The notes beneath the pieces are model-generated. The model made no database searches. It had not been told where the DNA came from and saw nothing but the letters and a program-made list of their open reading frames with translations. Shown here in pieces: positions 23,726-33,901 of a DNA stretch of 64,000 nt. The translations under genes were made by a program, and so were the position numbers. Position 1 is the stretch's first letter; the number at the start of each line of letters is the position of its first letter. This stretch comes from Ornithodoros turicata (lineage: Eukaryota > Arthropoda > Arachnida > Ixodida > Argasidae): NCBI RefSeq assembly GCF_037126465.1, contig NC_088203.1, positions 55,341,581 through 55,405,580 on the forward strand, read 5' to 3'.

Positions 23726-24255
23726 GTAAAGTTCCTTCCGTTGTTGCTGGAAGGTGGTCCGTTGATGTAGCTAACAGATCGAAAATATTCCCAAGAGACG
23801 TCCGACAGGCGGTATTTTCGAACAATAACTCGGCTTTATTCACGTAGTTATTTACATAACTATATACAAGACAATACTATAGCGACTGAAGTCACGGGGC
23901 TTTCGCCTCGTCTTCATCAACTCGTTGCGGCTTCCACACACGGATTTTCGTGTGTCCTCCGCTTAAAAGGGTGACATTTGAGACACAACCCCCCCCCCCG
24001 CCAGCAAACACCAATCCCAGAAGCCCGGTTCAAACGTCTCCAACTCATGGTTGGCCTGGTTTGAATTTAGACCGAACCAGGCACCTCCTAATTGTGCGCC
24101 CACTACTCGGTATTTATGGGTAACGGACCAAGCTGTCAATCCGTGCACCATGCAACTTTGGACAGTGCATCTTCCTTGGCCCACTCTACTGATTTATTGC
24201 CAGCGAGCATCTGGTCACGAAGACCCCCTGAGGTGTCAAGTGTCCCCCGTCCAAC
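23726..24255 (-). repeat. Extra LTR-like segment inside the 5' end of the Gypsy element
   Basis: 530 bp flanked by GCGCCA on both sides (23720-23725, 24256-24261). It starts and ends like the main LTRs (GTAAAGTTCC on the plus strand; a CTTGACACCTCAG word near the far end resembles the main LTR start) and has the same layout, but differs in most positions. It separates the 5' LTR from its primer site. The simplest reading is a solo LTR of a related family inserted in the primer site. The segment also holds an 11-base run of C near 23988, a weak point for base accuracy. Confidence 0.55.
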
Positions 24256-24261
24256 GCGCCA

Positions 24262-24845
24262 AGTAAAATTTCTTCCACCACTTGCTTCTCTAGCTGGAAG
24301 GTCGGTTCGCTGTGACGTCCGTTGATCGGTAACTGATTTCCATAAAGACGCTCAACGGGGCTCAACAACGACGACAATAAAAGGGGCTCAACAACGACGA
24401 GGTTTATTTACACTTATGTACAACACCAATTTACACATACTGCTACAAAACTCTCCGGGCTGAAGATAAAATTCACACGGGTACCAGACCCTTGACAAGT
24501 CTTTCTCTGCCCCTCTTCGGGCTCCGACACCTCCTTAAAAGGGTGACAATCTGAACCACAACCTCAACCCAGGACCACCAATCGGACGGCCCGGGTTCAA
24601 AGTGTTGGGATTCCCAATTGGATTGTTTTAAAATCTTTGACAGGAGCGTCCCTTCTTAACCCCCGCCCTCTGGTCGAGATTTACGGCAAACGATCGCAGC
24701 TGTCAAACCGTGCACCCCGTAACTTCGAGCAGTGCAACGTCCAGGCGTCATTTCCCTGATTAAGTGCCGGGGGGTAACGAGGTTTTCCTGGAACTCACGC
24801 ACATCGTGCTTTCGAGTGCTGAGTGTCAATGTTGCGAACCCTACA
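24262..24845 (-). repeat. 5' LTR of the Gypsy element
   Basis: 584 bp, the partner of 5445-6007. It differs by about 16 substitutions, single-base indels and an extra GGGGCTCAACAACGACGA unit near 24357. TCATC follows at 24846-24850. Confidence 0.88.
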
Positions 24846-25470
24846 TCATCCGCAGCGAGCAAGCTTCCATGTCAACAGCCCTACCTGCAGAAGCAGCAGC
24901 TTCAGCAACGTCAGCAGTGATGACACTCCCAAAAGCTGCCGTGAACATATTGCAAAGGTTAAATGCAACCGTCTGCCCTGCTCATCTGCCCTCCCTCCAG
25001 ATTCTGCTACAGTATACATCGGGGGATATATTGCTCGCGTCGTGAGCGAGGAAATGGAATGTGACTCTTGCGTTGCAGTGTCCACAAAGCCTGCCACGAA
25101 CCAGCCCATTTTCCAGCTCACACACCACCAGGACAGAGGTGGTCTCCCCTACCCAGTGATATTTGTTTTGGAGACAGTTAGGACATTTGCTGAGACTGTC
25201 CTACAACCGATCTCAGTTCTGCAAAAGCCTCTAGCTACATTGGTGCACCATGCAGTCCCGGCCCTCTGTAGCTCAAATGTGCTCAGGTGCACAGCTAACC
25301 CCAGCACTGATCACAGAAGAAGGTTCATGGAACTCATAGCAGTTCGCTTTTTACGGCCGCTGCTTACTAATTACGCATTCGGTGTAACAGATAACAATGA
25401 TGCCTTCAAGTACTTCGAAGGAAACCATTGTCGCGAAAATGCACGAAGCTGTGAGCGTTCACGTCTATAG

Positions 25471-26300
25471 GTTGTACAGAAAAAAAAAGTACTGTTTTGG
25501 GCTCACAAGACTTGAAATTTGCGACATATCATTGTGCAACCGACAGTATCTTTTCACGGGAAAAGATTTCATTACCTGTGGAATCGAGAAACCGGCAGTA
25601 AGCTAACGAACAGCGCACAAATTGATCGTGAAACGACGATATACAGTTCACAGGCAGCGCTGTTGCTCATCAACGTTTGTGGCGTATGCTCCTAAGTACC
25701 CTGTTTGAGTGGCGCCTCATAGTGGCAAAGTAGCGTACTGGACGCGACGGCGGAGGCCTGTTGTCCTCCGCCTCTTCTGCCAGGCACGAAGACTATAGAG
25801 GAGGCACTGACAGTGGCGACCGCTCATCACCCGACATCAGACACGCGTTGTGCAACGCACACACACACAGGCGCATATGGTGAGTGAAACAATAATGCCT
25901 GGTTTCTTTATCTCGAGGTACAGGAGCCTCCTAAAGCGATGATGATGCCTGGGAATCCCGCCGTCGTCCAGAAGCCTTCAATCGTGCGATGTGCATCGTC
26001 TCCTTGTGGCTATGGGTAACAAAGGGAGCAGTATGGCCTGTCGCAGCGACCACAGTGCGACGCACCACACGACATGCTGAAGATTTCGACACGTTAATCC
26101 TGTCCGCAATGGAGCTGAAAATGGCAATATGTTACAGCGAAATCTTTAACGAGTTTGAGTACCTGGCGCTCACTGGAAGCACTCCAGGTTTGTGAGGCCC
26201 AGAGGAGGACGAGGACCTTCTTCCCCAGCTCTATCTCGGGCCGTCCCATGGAAAAGTGGCCGTACCCTTGACAACATGACCACCGATTTTTCAGCTGATA
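25471..26300. other. Unassigned stretch between the P-like gene and the LINE
   Basis: No coding homology recognised. There is a short CACACACA run near 25857 and a GC-richer patch at 25735-25860. The segment continues logically at 31753, because the LINE is inserted between them. Confidence 0.4.
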
Positions 26301-26312
26301 ACCTCTGAAGCC

Positions 26313-26533
26313 CCCGCAGGGGGCACCGGCTTCGGCTGGTGTTTGGTGAGTGGCGCCACCACGGATCCTAGCCCCCAGTCCCAAGGTGTTATCCGTACCG
26401 TGCCGAGGGGATGAAAGGCGAAGGGTAGAAGCCTTGAACGGTGGCGGTCGGGGTCTTGGTCAAGCTCCGGCCGATGGGTTGTCGACACTCCGGGACCTTC
26501 CCGTATGTATGAGTATGAAGTACGGGCGACTCT
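26313..26533 (+). promoter_or_regulatory. LINE 5' UTR, presumed internal promoter
   Basis: 221 bp before ORF1, over 85 percent identical by eye to 63535-63760, including a shared GGCACCGGCTTCGGCTGGTG box. LINEs carry internal promoters here; strong conservation between copies fits that, but no core element is identified. Confidence 0.5.
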
Positions 26534-27766
26534 TTGGAATACTCGTTTCAACAAACCTGTATGGGTAAATTTTCTTCTCCTCATGAGATCGTGGCCGCAA
26601 AGCGACCACGGACCGAAGTTTCACAAAGTTCATATAAACAGTTCATTGCCAAGTATATAGTACTGTCTAGTGCAGACCCTGAAAAAGAGAAAAACGTACC
26701 ACTAGGAAAGATGTCACCATTTTTTATTGAAAAAGAGGTGGCGTCCCTGTCTAAAAATATCACTGAAATAAAACGTATCAGATCTGGTGACTTGCTCATA
26801 AAATGCACGAATGAGAAAGACTGCAACCGCATATTAAATGCTCATGAAATGATGGGAGTAAAGATTGCAGCTTCGATGCATAAAACACTAAACACTTGCA
26901 GAGGTGTCATCTCAGTCTTTGAGCTGGTTGACGTGCCACCTGAAGAAATCTTGATGGAGCTCAGGGATCAGGATGTCGTTGATGTACGCAAAATCAAAAT
27001 CCGTAAAAATGGGGAGTACATCACCACACGAAACATAGTACTGACTTTTGACAGGCCCACACTTCCAACAAAACTAAAAGTAGGCTACCTATCAGTAGAT
27101 GTCCGACCTTACATTCCGAACCTGTTGCGCTGTTTTCGGTGCAACAGGTTTGGACATGCTGCAGACGGGTGCCGCGGCTCTGCTTGTTGTGCACGGTGTG
27201 GAAAGAGTGACCATGAGACCAAAGAATGCAAAGGGCCAGACTGCTGTGTCAATTGTTCTTCCAACCACCCATCCTACTCGAGGTCCTGTACAAAGTGGAA
27301 ATATGAAAAAGAAGTCCTGCACGTTAAGGTTACACAGAACATCAGTTACCCAGCAGACAGAAAAAAAGTAGCTCCCATCTTTTTCGAAAAATCCTTTGCC
27401 ACAGCCGTAAAACAGAAAGTAAAACTAGTAACACAGTTCACACAGACCGAGCAATCACTGCTGATAGAGACAACCACAAAAGAAGTCCAGGGAGGTGCAC
27501 GTCCACCTCCAGTCCCCGAAACTCCAGTGGCGTCCCTAACACCGACGCCACTTCTGTCCTCACAGTCCACGGAGACCACATCCATGGATTGCGAGGACGA
27601 GACGAGCTCTGAGCGCTCCTTCGCGAGCACGAGCTCCCAAGTCCTCCAAAAGAATAGAGCTAGTCTGTCGGGGAGTGGGTCACTCCCTGACATATCTGAC
27701 AAGGAGCTTGCGGCTGCGCGGAAGAAACCCACAAGGCCGCGGGTCACACCTCCAACAAAAAAATAG
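26534..27766 (+). CDS. LINE ORF1: gag-like nucleic-acid-binding protein, three zinc knuckles
   Basis: 410 codons, perhaps starting at the second Met (26561). The N-terminal half holds a PLGKMSPFFIEKEVASLSKN block and an RRM-like region. Residues about 195-245 hold three CCHC/CCHC-like knuckles (CFRCNRFGHAADGC, CARCGKSDHETKEC, CVNCSSNHPSYSRSC). A Pro/Ser/Thr-rich tail follows. ORF1p binds the LINE RNA and forms the RNP. The stop (TAG, 27764-27766) is followed after three bases by the first Met of ORF2 in the same frame, so reinitiation or readthrough could link them. Confidence 0.9.
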   Translation: MEYSFQQTCMGKFSSPHEIVAAKRPRTEVSQSSYKQFIAKYIVLSSADPEKEKNVPLGKMSPFFIEKEVASLSKNITEIKRIRSGDLLIKCTNEKDCNRILNAHEMMGVKIAASMHKTLNTCRGVISVFELVDVPPEEILMELRDQDVVDVRKIKIRKNGEYITTRNIVLTFDRPTLPTKLKVGYLSVDVRPYIPNLLRCFRCNRFGHAADGCRGSACCARCGKSDHETKECKGPDCCVNCSSNHPSYSRSCTKWKYEKEVLHVKVTQNISYPADRKKVAPIFFEKSFATAVKQKVKLVTQFTQTEQSLLIETTTKEVQGGARPPPVPETPVASLTPTPLLSSQSTETTSMDCEDETSSERSFASTSSQVLQKNRASLSGSGSLPDISDKELAAARKKPTRPRVTPPTKK

Positions 27767-27769
27767 GTA

Positions 27770-30700
27770 ATGAAAGCTTTTCAAAGTCGGCAAAAGTTTC
27801 TGACACACTTACTACTACTTCTTAGTACTGCAACTATTATGCAGCACACGATCCTCCAATGGAATTGTCGTGGGTTCCTTTCTGACTTAGATGATGTGAA
27901 CGATCTCTTCGAGACGTATAATGCTACATGTTTTTGTCTTCAGGAAACATATTTGAACAACCAAACACAAAATCCACTGCGTAGACACAACATATTTCGA
28001 AGAGATCGAAGTGACGCCACCCGAGCATCTGGTGGTGTAGCGATCATCACACGGCGATCTCTCCCAACAAAAGCAATTCACCTAGTTACAAACTTGGAAG
28101 CTGTAGCTGTGCAGGTGTGTTTAGACAGGATCGTCACCATCTGCTCGGTATACTTGCCGCCATCAGACACTATTACACAAAAAGAATTAGAAGATGTATG
28201 CAGCCAACTTCCAAGTCCTTTTATAGTTCTAGGTGACTTTAATGCTTATAATCCACTTTGGGGCAGTACAAGAACTGACACTCGAGGGAAAATGTTAGAG
28301 AAATTTTTATTATCAACATCCATCTGTCTTTTAAACACAGGGGCACCTACATACATACACTCTTCAAGTCAGACTCTCTCAGCCTTAGACCTGTCTTTTT
28401 GCAGTCCATCCTTGTTTCAGGAGATAGAATGGACTGTAAAACAAAACCTACTGGGAAGTGACCACTTCCCAGTGGTGTTAAAATACCTTACTCTAGTCGA
28501 CACTCTGACGACACGCCCTCCCAGGTGGAAATTTGAAATAGCCGACTGGAATCAGTTTTCTGAAAAATGTGACATCTCTCTGATTCCTATTGATACGGTG
28601 ACGATCGAGGAAGCTAGCAATCTTATTAGTAACATCATCCTCAATGCAGCAACGCAATTCATTCGCCAGGCTTCTGGTCGTCTCCCAAAGCGACCTAAAC
28701 CCTGGTGGAACAGTGAATGCGAGGAAACTCGCAAACTTCAAAATCGGGCATGGGGCACATTTCGGAGGTACCCCGCATCACAAAATCTCCTACTTTTTAA
28801 AAAGGCAAGAGCAAAGGCCAGGTGGACACGCAAACAAGCTATGCGGTCCTCTTGGCACGCCTTTGTATCGTCTCTGTCTTGTAACACCCCATCCAAAGTG
28901 GTATGGGACAGACTTCGCAAAATCAGAGGAGAACACATCAGTCATTCCGTCCCTCTTTTAGAAGTTAACGGTCAGGTATGTGAAAGCCTAGAAGAGCAGG
29001 CGAATGCGCTTGGGGAGCATTTCCAAAGAATTTCTGACTCATCTCATTATAGTAAAAACTTTCTTAAGATCAAAGACACTGCAGAAAAGAAGACAATTCG
29101 AATGAGTGGCGGGGACGACCATGGATATAATCAGCCGTTTACTATGATAGAGCTGCAGAGGTCATTATCTTCAGCAAAGGCTACCTCACCTGGTCCAGAC
29201 CGAGTGACATATTCCATGCTTCAGCACTTGTCCGAAACATCGAAAGAATGCTTGCTTCGTTTCTTCAACCGAATCTGGGCAGACAGCACATTACCATCCG
29301 CATGGAAAACTGCCACCGTTGTTCCACTGTTAAAACCTGGAAAAGACCCTTCAAATCCAACTAGCTATCGACCTATCGCTCTCACAAGCTGCATCGGCAA
29401 AACATTTGAGCGTATGGTCAATGGTCGGCTCGTCCATTTTCTAGAGGAAAACAAATGTCTCTCTGAACTTCGGTGTGGTTTTCGTGCCGGGCGGTCCACA
29501 ACGGACCACCTGGTTCGAGTAGAAACAATGATACGTGAAGCTTTCGTCCGAAGACAACACTGCCTCTCTGTTTTCTTTGATCTTGAGAAGGCATACGATA
29601 CCGCTTGGCGGTATGGTATCCTACAATATCTGTGCTCTTTTGGGATCAGGGGGCGCATACTCAGGTGCGTCATGAACTTCCTACAAAACAGGACATTCCA
29701 AGTACGACTTGGAACGACGCTATCTCGTGTTCTGGTTCAAGAGAATGGAGTGCCACAGGGATCTGTCCTGAGTGTTACTCTCTTCCTTGTGAAAATCAAT
29801 TCAGTAGCCAATGTAATTCCTCGTTCCATGTCATGCTCCTTATACGTAGATGACATTCAGATATCATATTCTTCTACAAATCTAGCAATATGCGAGCGTC
29901 AGATGCAGCTAGCTCTAAACAAGCTTACCACATGGTCCCTCGAAAATGGGTTTAAGTTCTCGCACGAGAAAACTGTCTGTGTTCACTTCTCTAGGGTCAG
30001 AGGAATGCTTCCTTCACCTACTCTTAAGCTGAATGGGCAGGACCTCACTGTTAAGAGTGAGCACAAATTTCTTGGGGTCACGTTTGATAGCAAACTTACT
30101 TTCCTACCGCACATTAAGAGCCTTAAAACTAAATGCATCAAGTGCCTAAGCCTCTTAAAGGTGCTGTCACACAGATCCTGGGGCGCAGATCGTGACACGT
30201 TGCATAGAATTAACATTTCGACAGTGAGGTCAAGATTGGACTATGGGTGCATTGTCTATGGATCTGCCCGCGAATCTGCTCTCAAAATTTTGAACCCAGT
30301 TCACCACCAGGGGTTGCGTTTAATAACTGGTGCCTTTCGTACATCACCAGTTGAGATTCTATATGTCGAATCCCAGGAGTGGTCATTGGAGAGACGTAGG
30401 TTCTACCTCTCAGCATCATATGCGCTTAGAGTGAAAGGCTATCCAGAACATCCTGCACTCCAGTCTGTGAGGGAGACACCGTTTAAGCAGTTCTTTCTCA
30501 GCAAACCCACAGTTATACCTCCTTTTAGTATGCGTGTGCTACGGGGAATCGAAACGTATGAGTTCATTGAGTATCACACACCAATTCTGCAAGCGTGTGT
30601 GGGAGCTCCGCCGTGGGACGTACATCCAGAATGCAATTACTCTTTAGCTAAATATAACAAACATGGCACTCCGCCATGTGTGCTCCAACAAGAATTCAGT

Positions 30701-31558
30701 TATGTAGCCGAAAGCTTTGGAGATCACACTGCTTTTTATACCGATGGGTCAAAAACACACACATCCGTTTCTTGTGCAATGGTTACTGAATCTTGCACGA
30801 AGTCTCAGCGGCTTCCAAACTCTGCATCAGTTTTTACTGCAGAGCTATATGCAATAATCATGGCGCTTAGCTTCATCCTAGACCGTCAGATCAAGTCGTC
30901 GATCATCTACAGTGATTCACTAAGTTCTCTTAAAGCCATCTGTACAATACAGAAACAGAAAAATCACCTTGTATTAAGGGCCCGATATCTTGCAACCAAG
31001 GTAATCAAAAAAGGTCTCTGTTTAGGTTTTTGCTGGGTTCCCAGCCACGTTGGGATACCCGGCAATGAACTCACAGATGCAGCAGCTGCAGCTGCGCTCT
31101 CTTCTGAAGTGAGCCTATTGGAGAGTCCCTCTCAAGACCTTAGGTCAGTCCTGAGGAGGAAAATTAATGTGAAATGGCAACGAGAGTGGGCTACACGAGA
31201 AAACAACAAGCTTTGGATGTCAAAAAACACAATTTTAGGAAGCATACCGAGTTTTAAAAATCGTCTCCATTCAGTAGTTTTTAGTCGCTTACGCATTGGT
31301 CACACACACCTCACACATGTTTTTTTACTGCGCCGGGAGGAACCACCGGAATGTACGCAGTGTGGGGAGCAGCTGTCTGTGCTGCACATCCTAATCACGT
31401 GTCCTGCACATGAACCTCATCGTCAGTATCACTTTAAAGAGCTTTACAGATATCAGTTGCCACTTCATCCAGCCTTGTTGTTGGGTGATGAGCCTCTTTT
31501 ACCCTTCGTGAGAGTTTTTAACTATTTTAAAGATATTAGCTATTTAAATGCAATATAG
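27770..31558 (+). CDS. LINE ORF2: endonuclease, reverse transcriptase, RNase H
   Basis: 1262 codons; a better start is Met24 (27839), directly before TILQWNCRG. APE-like endonuclease: QWNCRG (about 30), LQETYL (58), GDFNAYNPLWGS (155), SALDLSFCS (204), GSDHFPV (229). RT: SPGPDRVTY, YRPIALTSCIGK, CGFRAGRSTTDHL, SVFFDLEKAYD (catalytic Asp), NGVPQGSVLS, and the active-site box YVDD at about 692 where YADD is commoner. RNase H: YTDGSK (about 990), TAELYAI, YSDSLSSL, WVPSHVGIPGNEL (about 1090). A terminal knuckle CTQCGEQ...HILITCPAH lies near 1193. It would nick the target and copy its own RNA in place. All motifs are present and there is no stop. Confidence 0.93.
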   Translation: MKAFQSRQKFLTHLLLLLSTATIMQHTILQWNCRGFLSDLDDVNDLFETYNATCFCLQETYLNNQTQNPLRRHNIFRRDRSDATRASGGVAIITRRSLPTKAIHLVTNLEAVAVQVCLDRIVTICSVYLPPSDTITQKELEDVCSQLPSPFIVLGDFNAYNPLWGSTRTDTRGKMLEKFLLSTSICLLNTGAPTYIHSSSQTLSALDLSFCSPSLFQEIEWTVKQNLLGSDHFPVVLKYLTLVDTLTTRPPRWKFEIADWNQFSEKCDISLIPIDTVTIEEASNLISNIILNAATQFIRQASGRLPKRPKPWWNSECEETRKLQNRAWGTFRRYPASQNLLLFKKARAKARWTRKQAMRSSWHAFVSSLSCNTPSKVVWDRLRKIRGEHISHSVPLLEVNGQVCESLEEQANALGEHFQRISDSSHYSKNFLKIKDTAEKKTIRMSGGDDHGYNQPFTMIELQRSLSSAKATSPGPDRVTYSMLQHLSETSKECLLRFFNRIWADSTLPSAWKTATVVPLLKPGKDPSNPTSYRPIALTSCIGKTFERMVNGRLVHFLEENKCLSELRCGFRAGRSTTDHLVRVETMIREAFVRRQHCLSVFFDLEKAYDTAWRYGILQYLCSFGIRGRILRCVMNFLQNRTFQVRLGTTLSRVLVQENGVPQGSVLSVTLFLVKINSVANVIPRSMSCSLYVDDIQISYSSTNLAICERQMQLALNKLTTWSLENGFKFSHEKTVCVHFSRVRGMLPSPTLKLNGQDLTVKSEHKFLGVTFDSKLTFLPHIKSLKTKCIKCLSLLKVLSHRSWGADRDTLHRINISTVRSRLDYGCIVYGSARESALKILNPVHHQGLRLITGAFRTSPVEILYVESQEWSLERRRFYLSASYALRVKGYPEHPALQSVRETPFKQFFLSKPTVIPPFSMRVLRGIETYEFIEYHTPILQACVGAPPWDVHPECNYSLAKYNKHGTPPCVLQQEFSYVAESFGDHTAFYTDGSKTHTSVSCAMVTESCTKSQRLPNSASVFTAELYAIIMALSFILDRQIKSSIIYSDSLSSLKAICTIQKQKNHLVLRARYLATKVIKKGLCLGFCWVPSHVGIPGNELTDAAAAAALSSEVSLLESPSQDLRSVLRRKINVKWQREWATRENNKLWMSKNTILGSIPSFKNRLHSVVFSRLRIGHTHLTHVFLLRREEPPECTQCGEQLSVLHILITCPAHEPHRQYHFKELYRYQLPLHPALLLGDEPLLPFVRVFNYFKDISYLNAI

Positions 31559-31752
31559 TTTTACCCAGCTGCTCATGTATCTTGTTTTACTGTCTAAACA
31601 TTTCTAAAACTATGGTTTTAGTTTAATCTTGCTGCTTTTACATTGTCACCAACCATCCCCATTGTCTTTTCACCATAGCTTTGGCGCACTATGACCCTAG
31701 TTGTCCGTGCGCCATAAAAACCTGAATAATCATCATCATCACCTCTGAAGCC

Positions 31753-32430
31753 TGAAGTGGCTCTTGAAGTCATCCAGGCTCAGCGTTGGCTCAGTGTACT
31801 CTGCATATCCACATGTCTTGGGATGGAACTTGTAGAAAATCAAATACATTAGTGAGGAACTAAACACGACCAACATTTATCGTACCATTTCCGGATGAAC
31901 AGTTGAATGAAATCAAATAACACAGGAAAAAAGTGCCGACGCGAGGGATCTAATTCTTGGGCGTTGGAGGCTTACGTGTTAGGCTTACGTTAGGTTATGC
32001 AGGTGGGCTGGTGGAGGAACTCCACACTTCCATACCCCAAACTCAGGCATTTTTGCAGTATACGCTTACGTTACGTGGGCCTCGCAGTTGAGCTCACTTT
32101 GTTCCAACCAGGAATTCAAACCAGCTTACTTCACACTCCCTCCACTGCTGCTCGATTCACCGTCATCATCGTCGAAGAAAACTTGTGCTGCATGTACCAG
32201 AATACATCTTCAAAAGCGTCGTTGTCGTCTACTTCCATTGCTCTCGCCAGGTTCGCATCGGGCTACTCGCGACGATTCCACAACCTACCCGGGAGTTCCC
32301 CTGACCATGGTCACGTGATACAACTCTGCCATGTGACTCTACTCCACTCTGGGGTTCATTTTGGAACTCAACCGCTATGTACGAAGTTCTGGCTCAGGCC
32401 TTCTGTTATCTAGGTGGCATTGGCCAAGTC
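31753..32430. other. Unassigned stretch after the LINE
   Basis: Continuation of the pre-LINE sequence. No convincing protein match; short frames only. Confidence 0.35.
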
Positions 32431-32439
32431 GGTCCGAAT

Positions 32440-32600
32440 CCACACCTTATAGGCACGGCGCACTTCAACTTTCGCTCATACTACACACAAGTGCAGCTGA
32501 AATTGTGGGATGAAAAATTACTCTCTGAATTGGTACCAAAGTTAGAAAAGTTTTATTTTGAACATTATTTAAACAAAATAGCTTCGTTATGCACGAAGTA
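32440..32600 (+). pseudogene. Possible YqaJ-like exonuclease remnant
   Basis: The frame reads HFNFRSYYTQVQLKLWDEKLLSELVPKLEKFYFEHYLNKIA. The YYTQVQ word and the C-terminal L-PKL--FY pattern recall YqaJ-type recombinase domains, which accompany the transposase in ISL2EU elements. The catalytic middle is missing. Support is weak on its own; the nearby Harbinger-like piece on the other strand raises it a little. Confidence 0.35.
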
Positions 32601-33279
32601 TGGTTGGACTAGTCAAGGTGATCTCCAGGATACATCTGTGCTTCAGTGTTTTCTTACGAATGAAAATAGGGAGTTTCATCTTTCACACCATCATCATATC
32701 TTTTTCTTCTGCATGCTGAATGCTTCAATGTACTGTTTGCGACAAGTTTGTCTGGAATCAGCACCGCATGGTTTATCCCACCTCAAATATTCAGGAGTTG
32801 CAAGATAATTTATTTTGAGTAATAAACACATGCATCACATAGACCACCTTTTAAATACATTATTGGCACAACATTTTCTAGGCTACCCTAGGAAATATGG
32901 GCTACAGAACTGCTGACAAGCGATTTCAAACAAGCGTGTCGTCATCAGTATATTTTAGCTACTGAAACAGGATAGCAGGCAGTATCATTGATGGGACACT
33001 ATGAGACACTATGGTCACTATCTGTTATTTAAAAAAAAATTCTTTACATACAAGCTTTAGAGATGCATTGTCTTTCACATTGTTAGCCTTCGTGATTACG
33101 GAGGATTGGACTTTGAAGGTTTGTAAGAACACAACACACATGAAAAATGTCATATGCATATGGTATTAGAGTCACGGGGATGCGAGTGTTCAAGAGGTTG
33201 TGAATTTTGATGCGTTCGATCACCCTTTCCACATGAATGCAAACTTGGGCAATATCCCTAGTCCCCTAGTCTCGGGTTT

Positions 33280-33861
33280 TTAAGTTATGGATTGGGCAAT
33301 ATGATATGTAGTGTCCATTTCTTCTTCGGTGATCTGGTTGGGTCCACTTGAAAATGGTGGCATCACTAGCACTGCATTCTGTTTCTTCATGGCAGTCCTG
33401 ATACCAGGGAAGCCTTTATTACACAGCACAATGTCACCTTGATATACATGTTCCAGAAATCCAGAGTTCGTTGTTATCATTGAATCAGTAGCACGGCCGT
33501 CACCGTGATGCTCTGTTCCTCTGCAGCCTGAGCAGCCGGCCTCGAAAGCCAATCAGGAGGTTCGTTGGTGTTGTTTTCATTCGCCGGTGTTCAACCATCG
33601 GTACCGCATGAAGTGCGCTTTCGGGACATAATTCAGTTCGTTTATTTTACTATTTGCAGCCAGAGTGGCAGATAACCTGTTCGCCTGTTCTCTGGTAAGT
33701 ACTTTATAACCCGTGACCTGATAACGTACAGGCGAATTACTTCCACGTCCATCCTGCGTGAAAAGCATACCAACCACATTTCCTGTGGGGATCGGCGACT
33801 TGCGAGCTACGTTGTTGTAAATGAAACTGACCCTTGAAAAGGGTTCGATAGAGATAGACAA
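33280..33861 (-). pseudogene. Harbinger/ISL2EU-type transposase remnant
   Basis: Two minus-strand frames. The one at 33280-33552 reads GRATDSMITTNSGFLEHVYQGDIVLCNKGFPG then AVLVMPPF, the pattern of the DDE_Tnp_4 fold (RATD, GD.-L-D-G, PPF); the usual Asp-Arg-Gly is replaced by CNKG, so the catalytic Asp is lost. The other (33577-33861) is RYQVTGYKVLTREQANRLSATLAANSKIN..YVPKAHFMRYRWLNTG, a Cys/His-poor domain I cannot name that could be from the same element. An in-frame stop separates them. Both look dead. Confidence 0.5.
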
Positions 33862-33901
33862 TGTTCAGGCTACAAAAAGGTTCGGTAGAGATAGACAATG
33901 A

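Larger units (their letters stand above)
5445..24845 (-). mobile_element. Gypsy-class LTR retrotransposon with PR-INT-RT-RH order, multiply interrupted
   Basis: Two 0.56-0.58-kb direct repeats (5445-6007 and 24262-24845) bound the element, which reads on the minus strand. The target duplication is TCATC (5440-5444, 24846-24850), or ATCA if the LTR ends are set one base inward. A purine tract (GGGAGGGAGG on the minus strand, about 6008-6018) precedes the 3' LTR and a tRNA primer site follows the 5' LTR region. The coding part is a continuous gag-pol frame broken by a stop at 23116-23118, a SINE (22366-22534) and Element A (7172-19656). I counted about 16 substitutions over roughly 555 aligned LTR bases (near 3 percent), so the insertion is fairly young. 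No envelope-like frame is present. The domain order is that of Ty1/copia, although RT, RNase H and integrase sequences are Gypsy-like, as in the Gmr1-like group. Confidence 0.88.
3344..25470 (+). pseudogene. P-element-like THAP transposase gene, split by an LTR retrotransposon
   Basis: Two blocks form one broken gene. Block 1 (3344-5444) begins with a THAP zinc finger (CCVPLC at residues 4-9, VCSRHF about residue 57), passes a Lys/Glu-rich coiled-coil-like linker with frame breaks (3640-4120), and continues in a long P-element transposase region from 4128 (VTDNHKVN and FLSFDPCHILKNM blocks, then SDPIESLFG). A single in-frame TGA at 5118-5120 cuts it. Block 2 (24846-25470) carries the C-terminal part, with a GGYIA segment and conserved cysteines, after one frameshift near 25000. 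The reading frame across the junction is kept if the LTR element and one copy of the target duplication are subtracted. P-type transposases cut and paste DNA by a GTP-dependent RNase H-like mechanism. No terminal repeats of the P element are seen, and the protein cannot be made as it stands. Confidence 0.8.
26313..31740 (+). mobile_element. Full-length 5.4-kb LINE with both ORFs open
   Basis: The 12-bp duplication ACCTCTGAAGCC lies at 26301-26312 and 31741-31752. The 5' UTR starts CCCGCAGGGGGCACCGGC; the 3' end has the box GCGCCATAAAAACC and an (ATC)n tail. ORF1 and ORF2 are uninterrupted, so this copy is a candidate for activity. The combination of an APE-type endonuclease, RT and a C-terminal RNase H suits the I/LOA side of the LINE tree. 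Related pieces in the window are 13792-14474, 44517-44559 and 63535-64000. Confidence 0.93.

Noticed and set aside
23988..23999. Functional meaning of the C run
   Set aside because: Homopolymer of uncertain length in an LTR-like segment; most likely neutral or a sequencing weak point.
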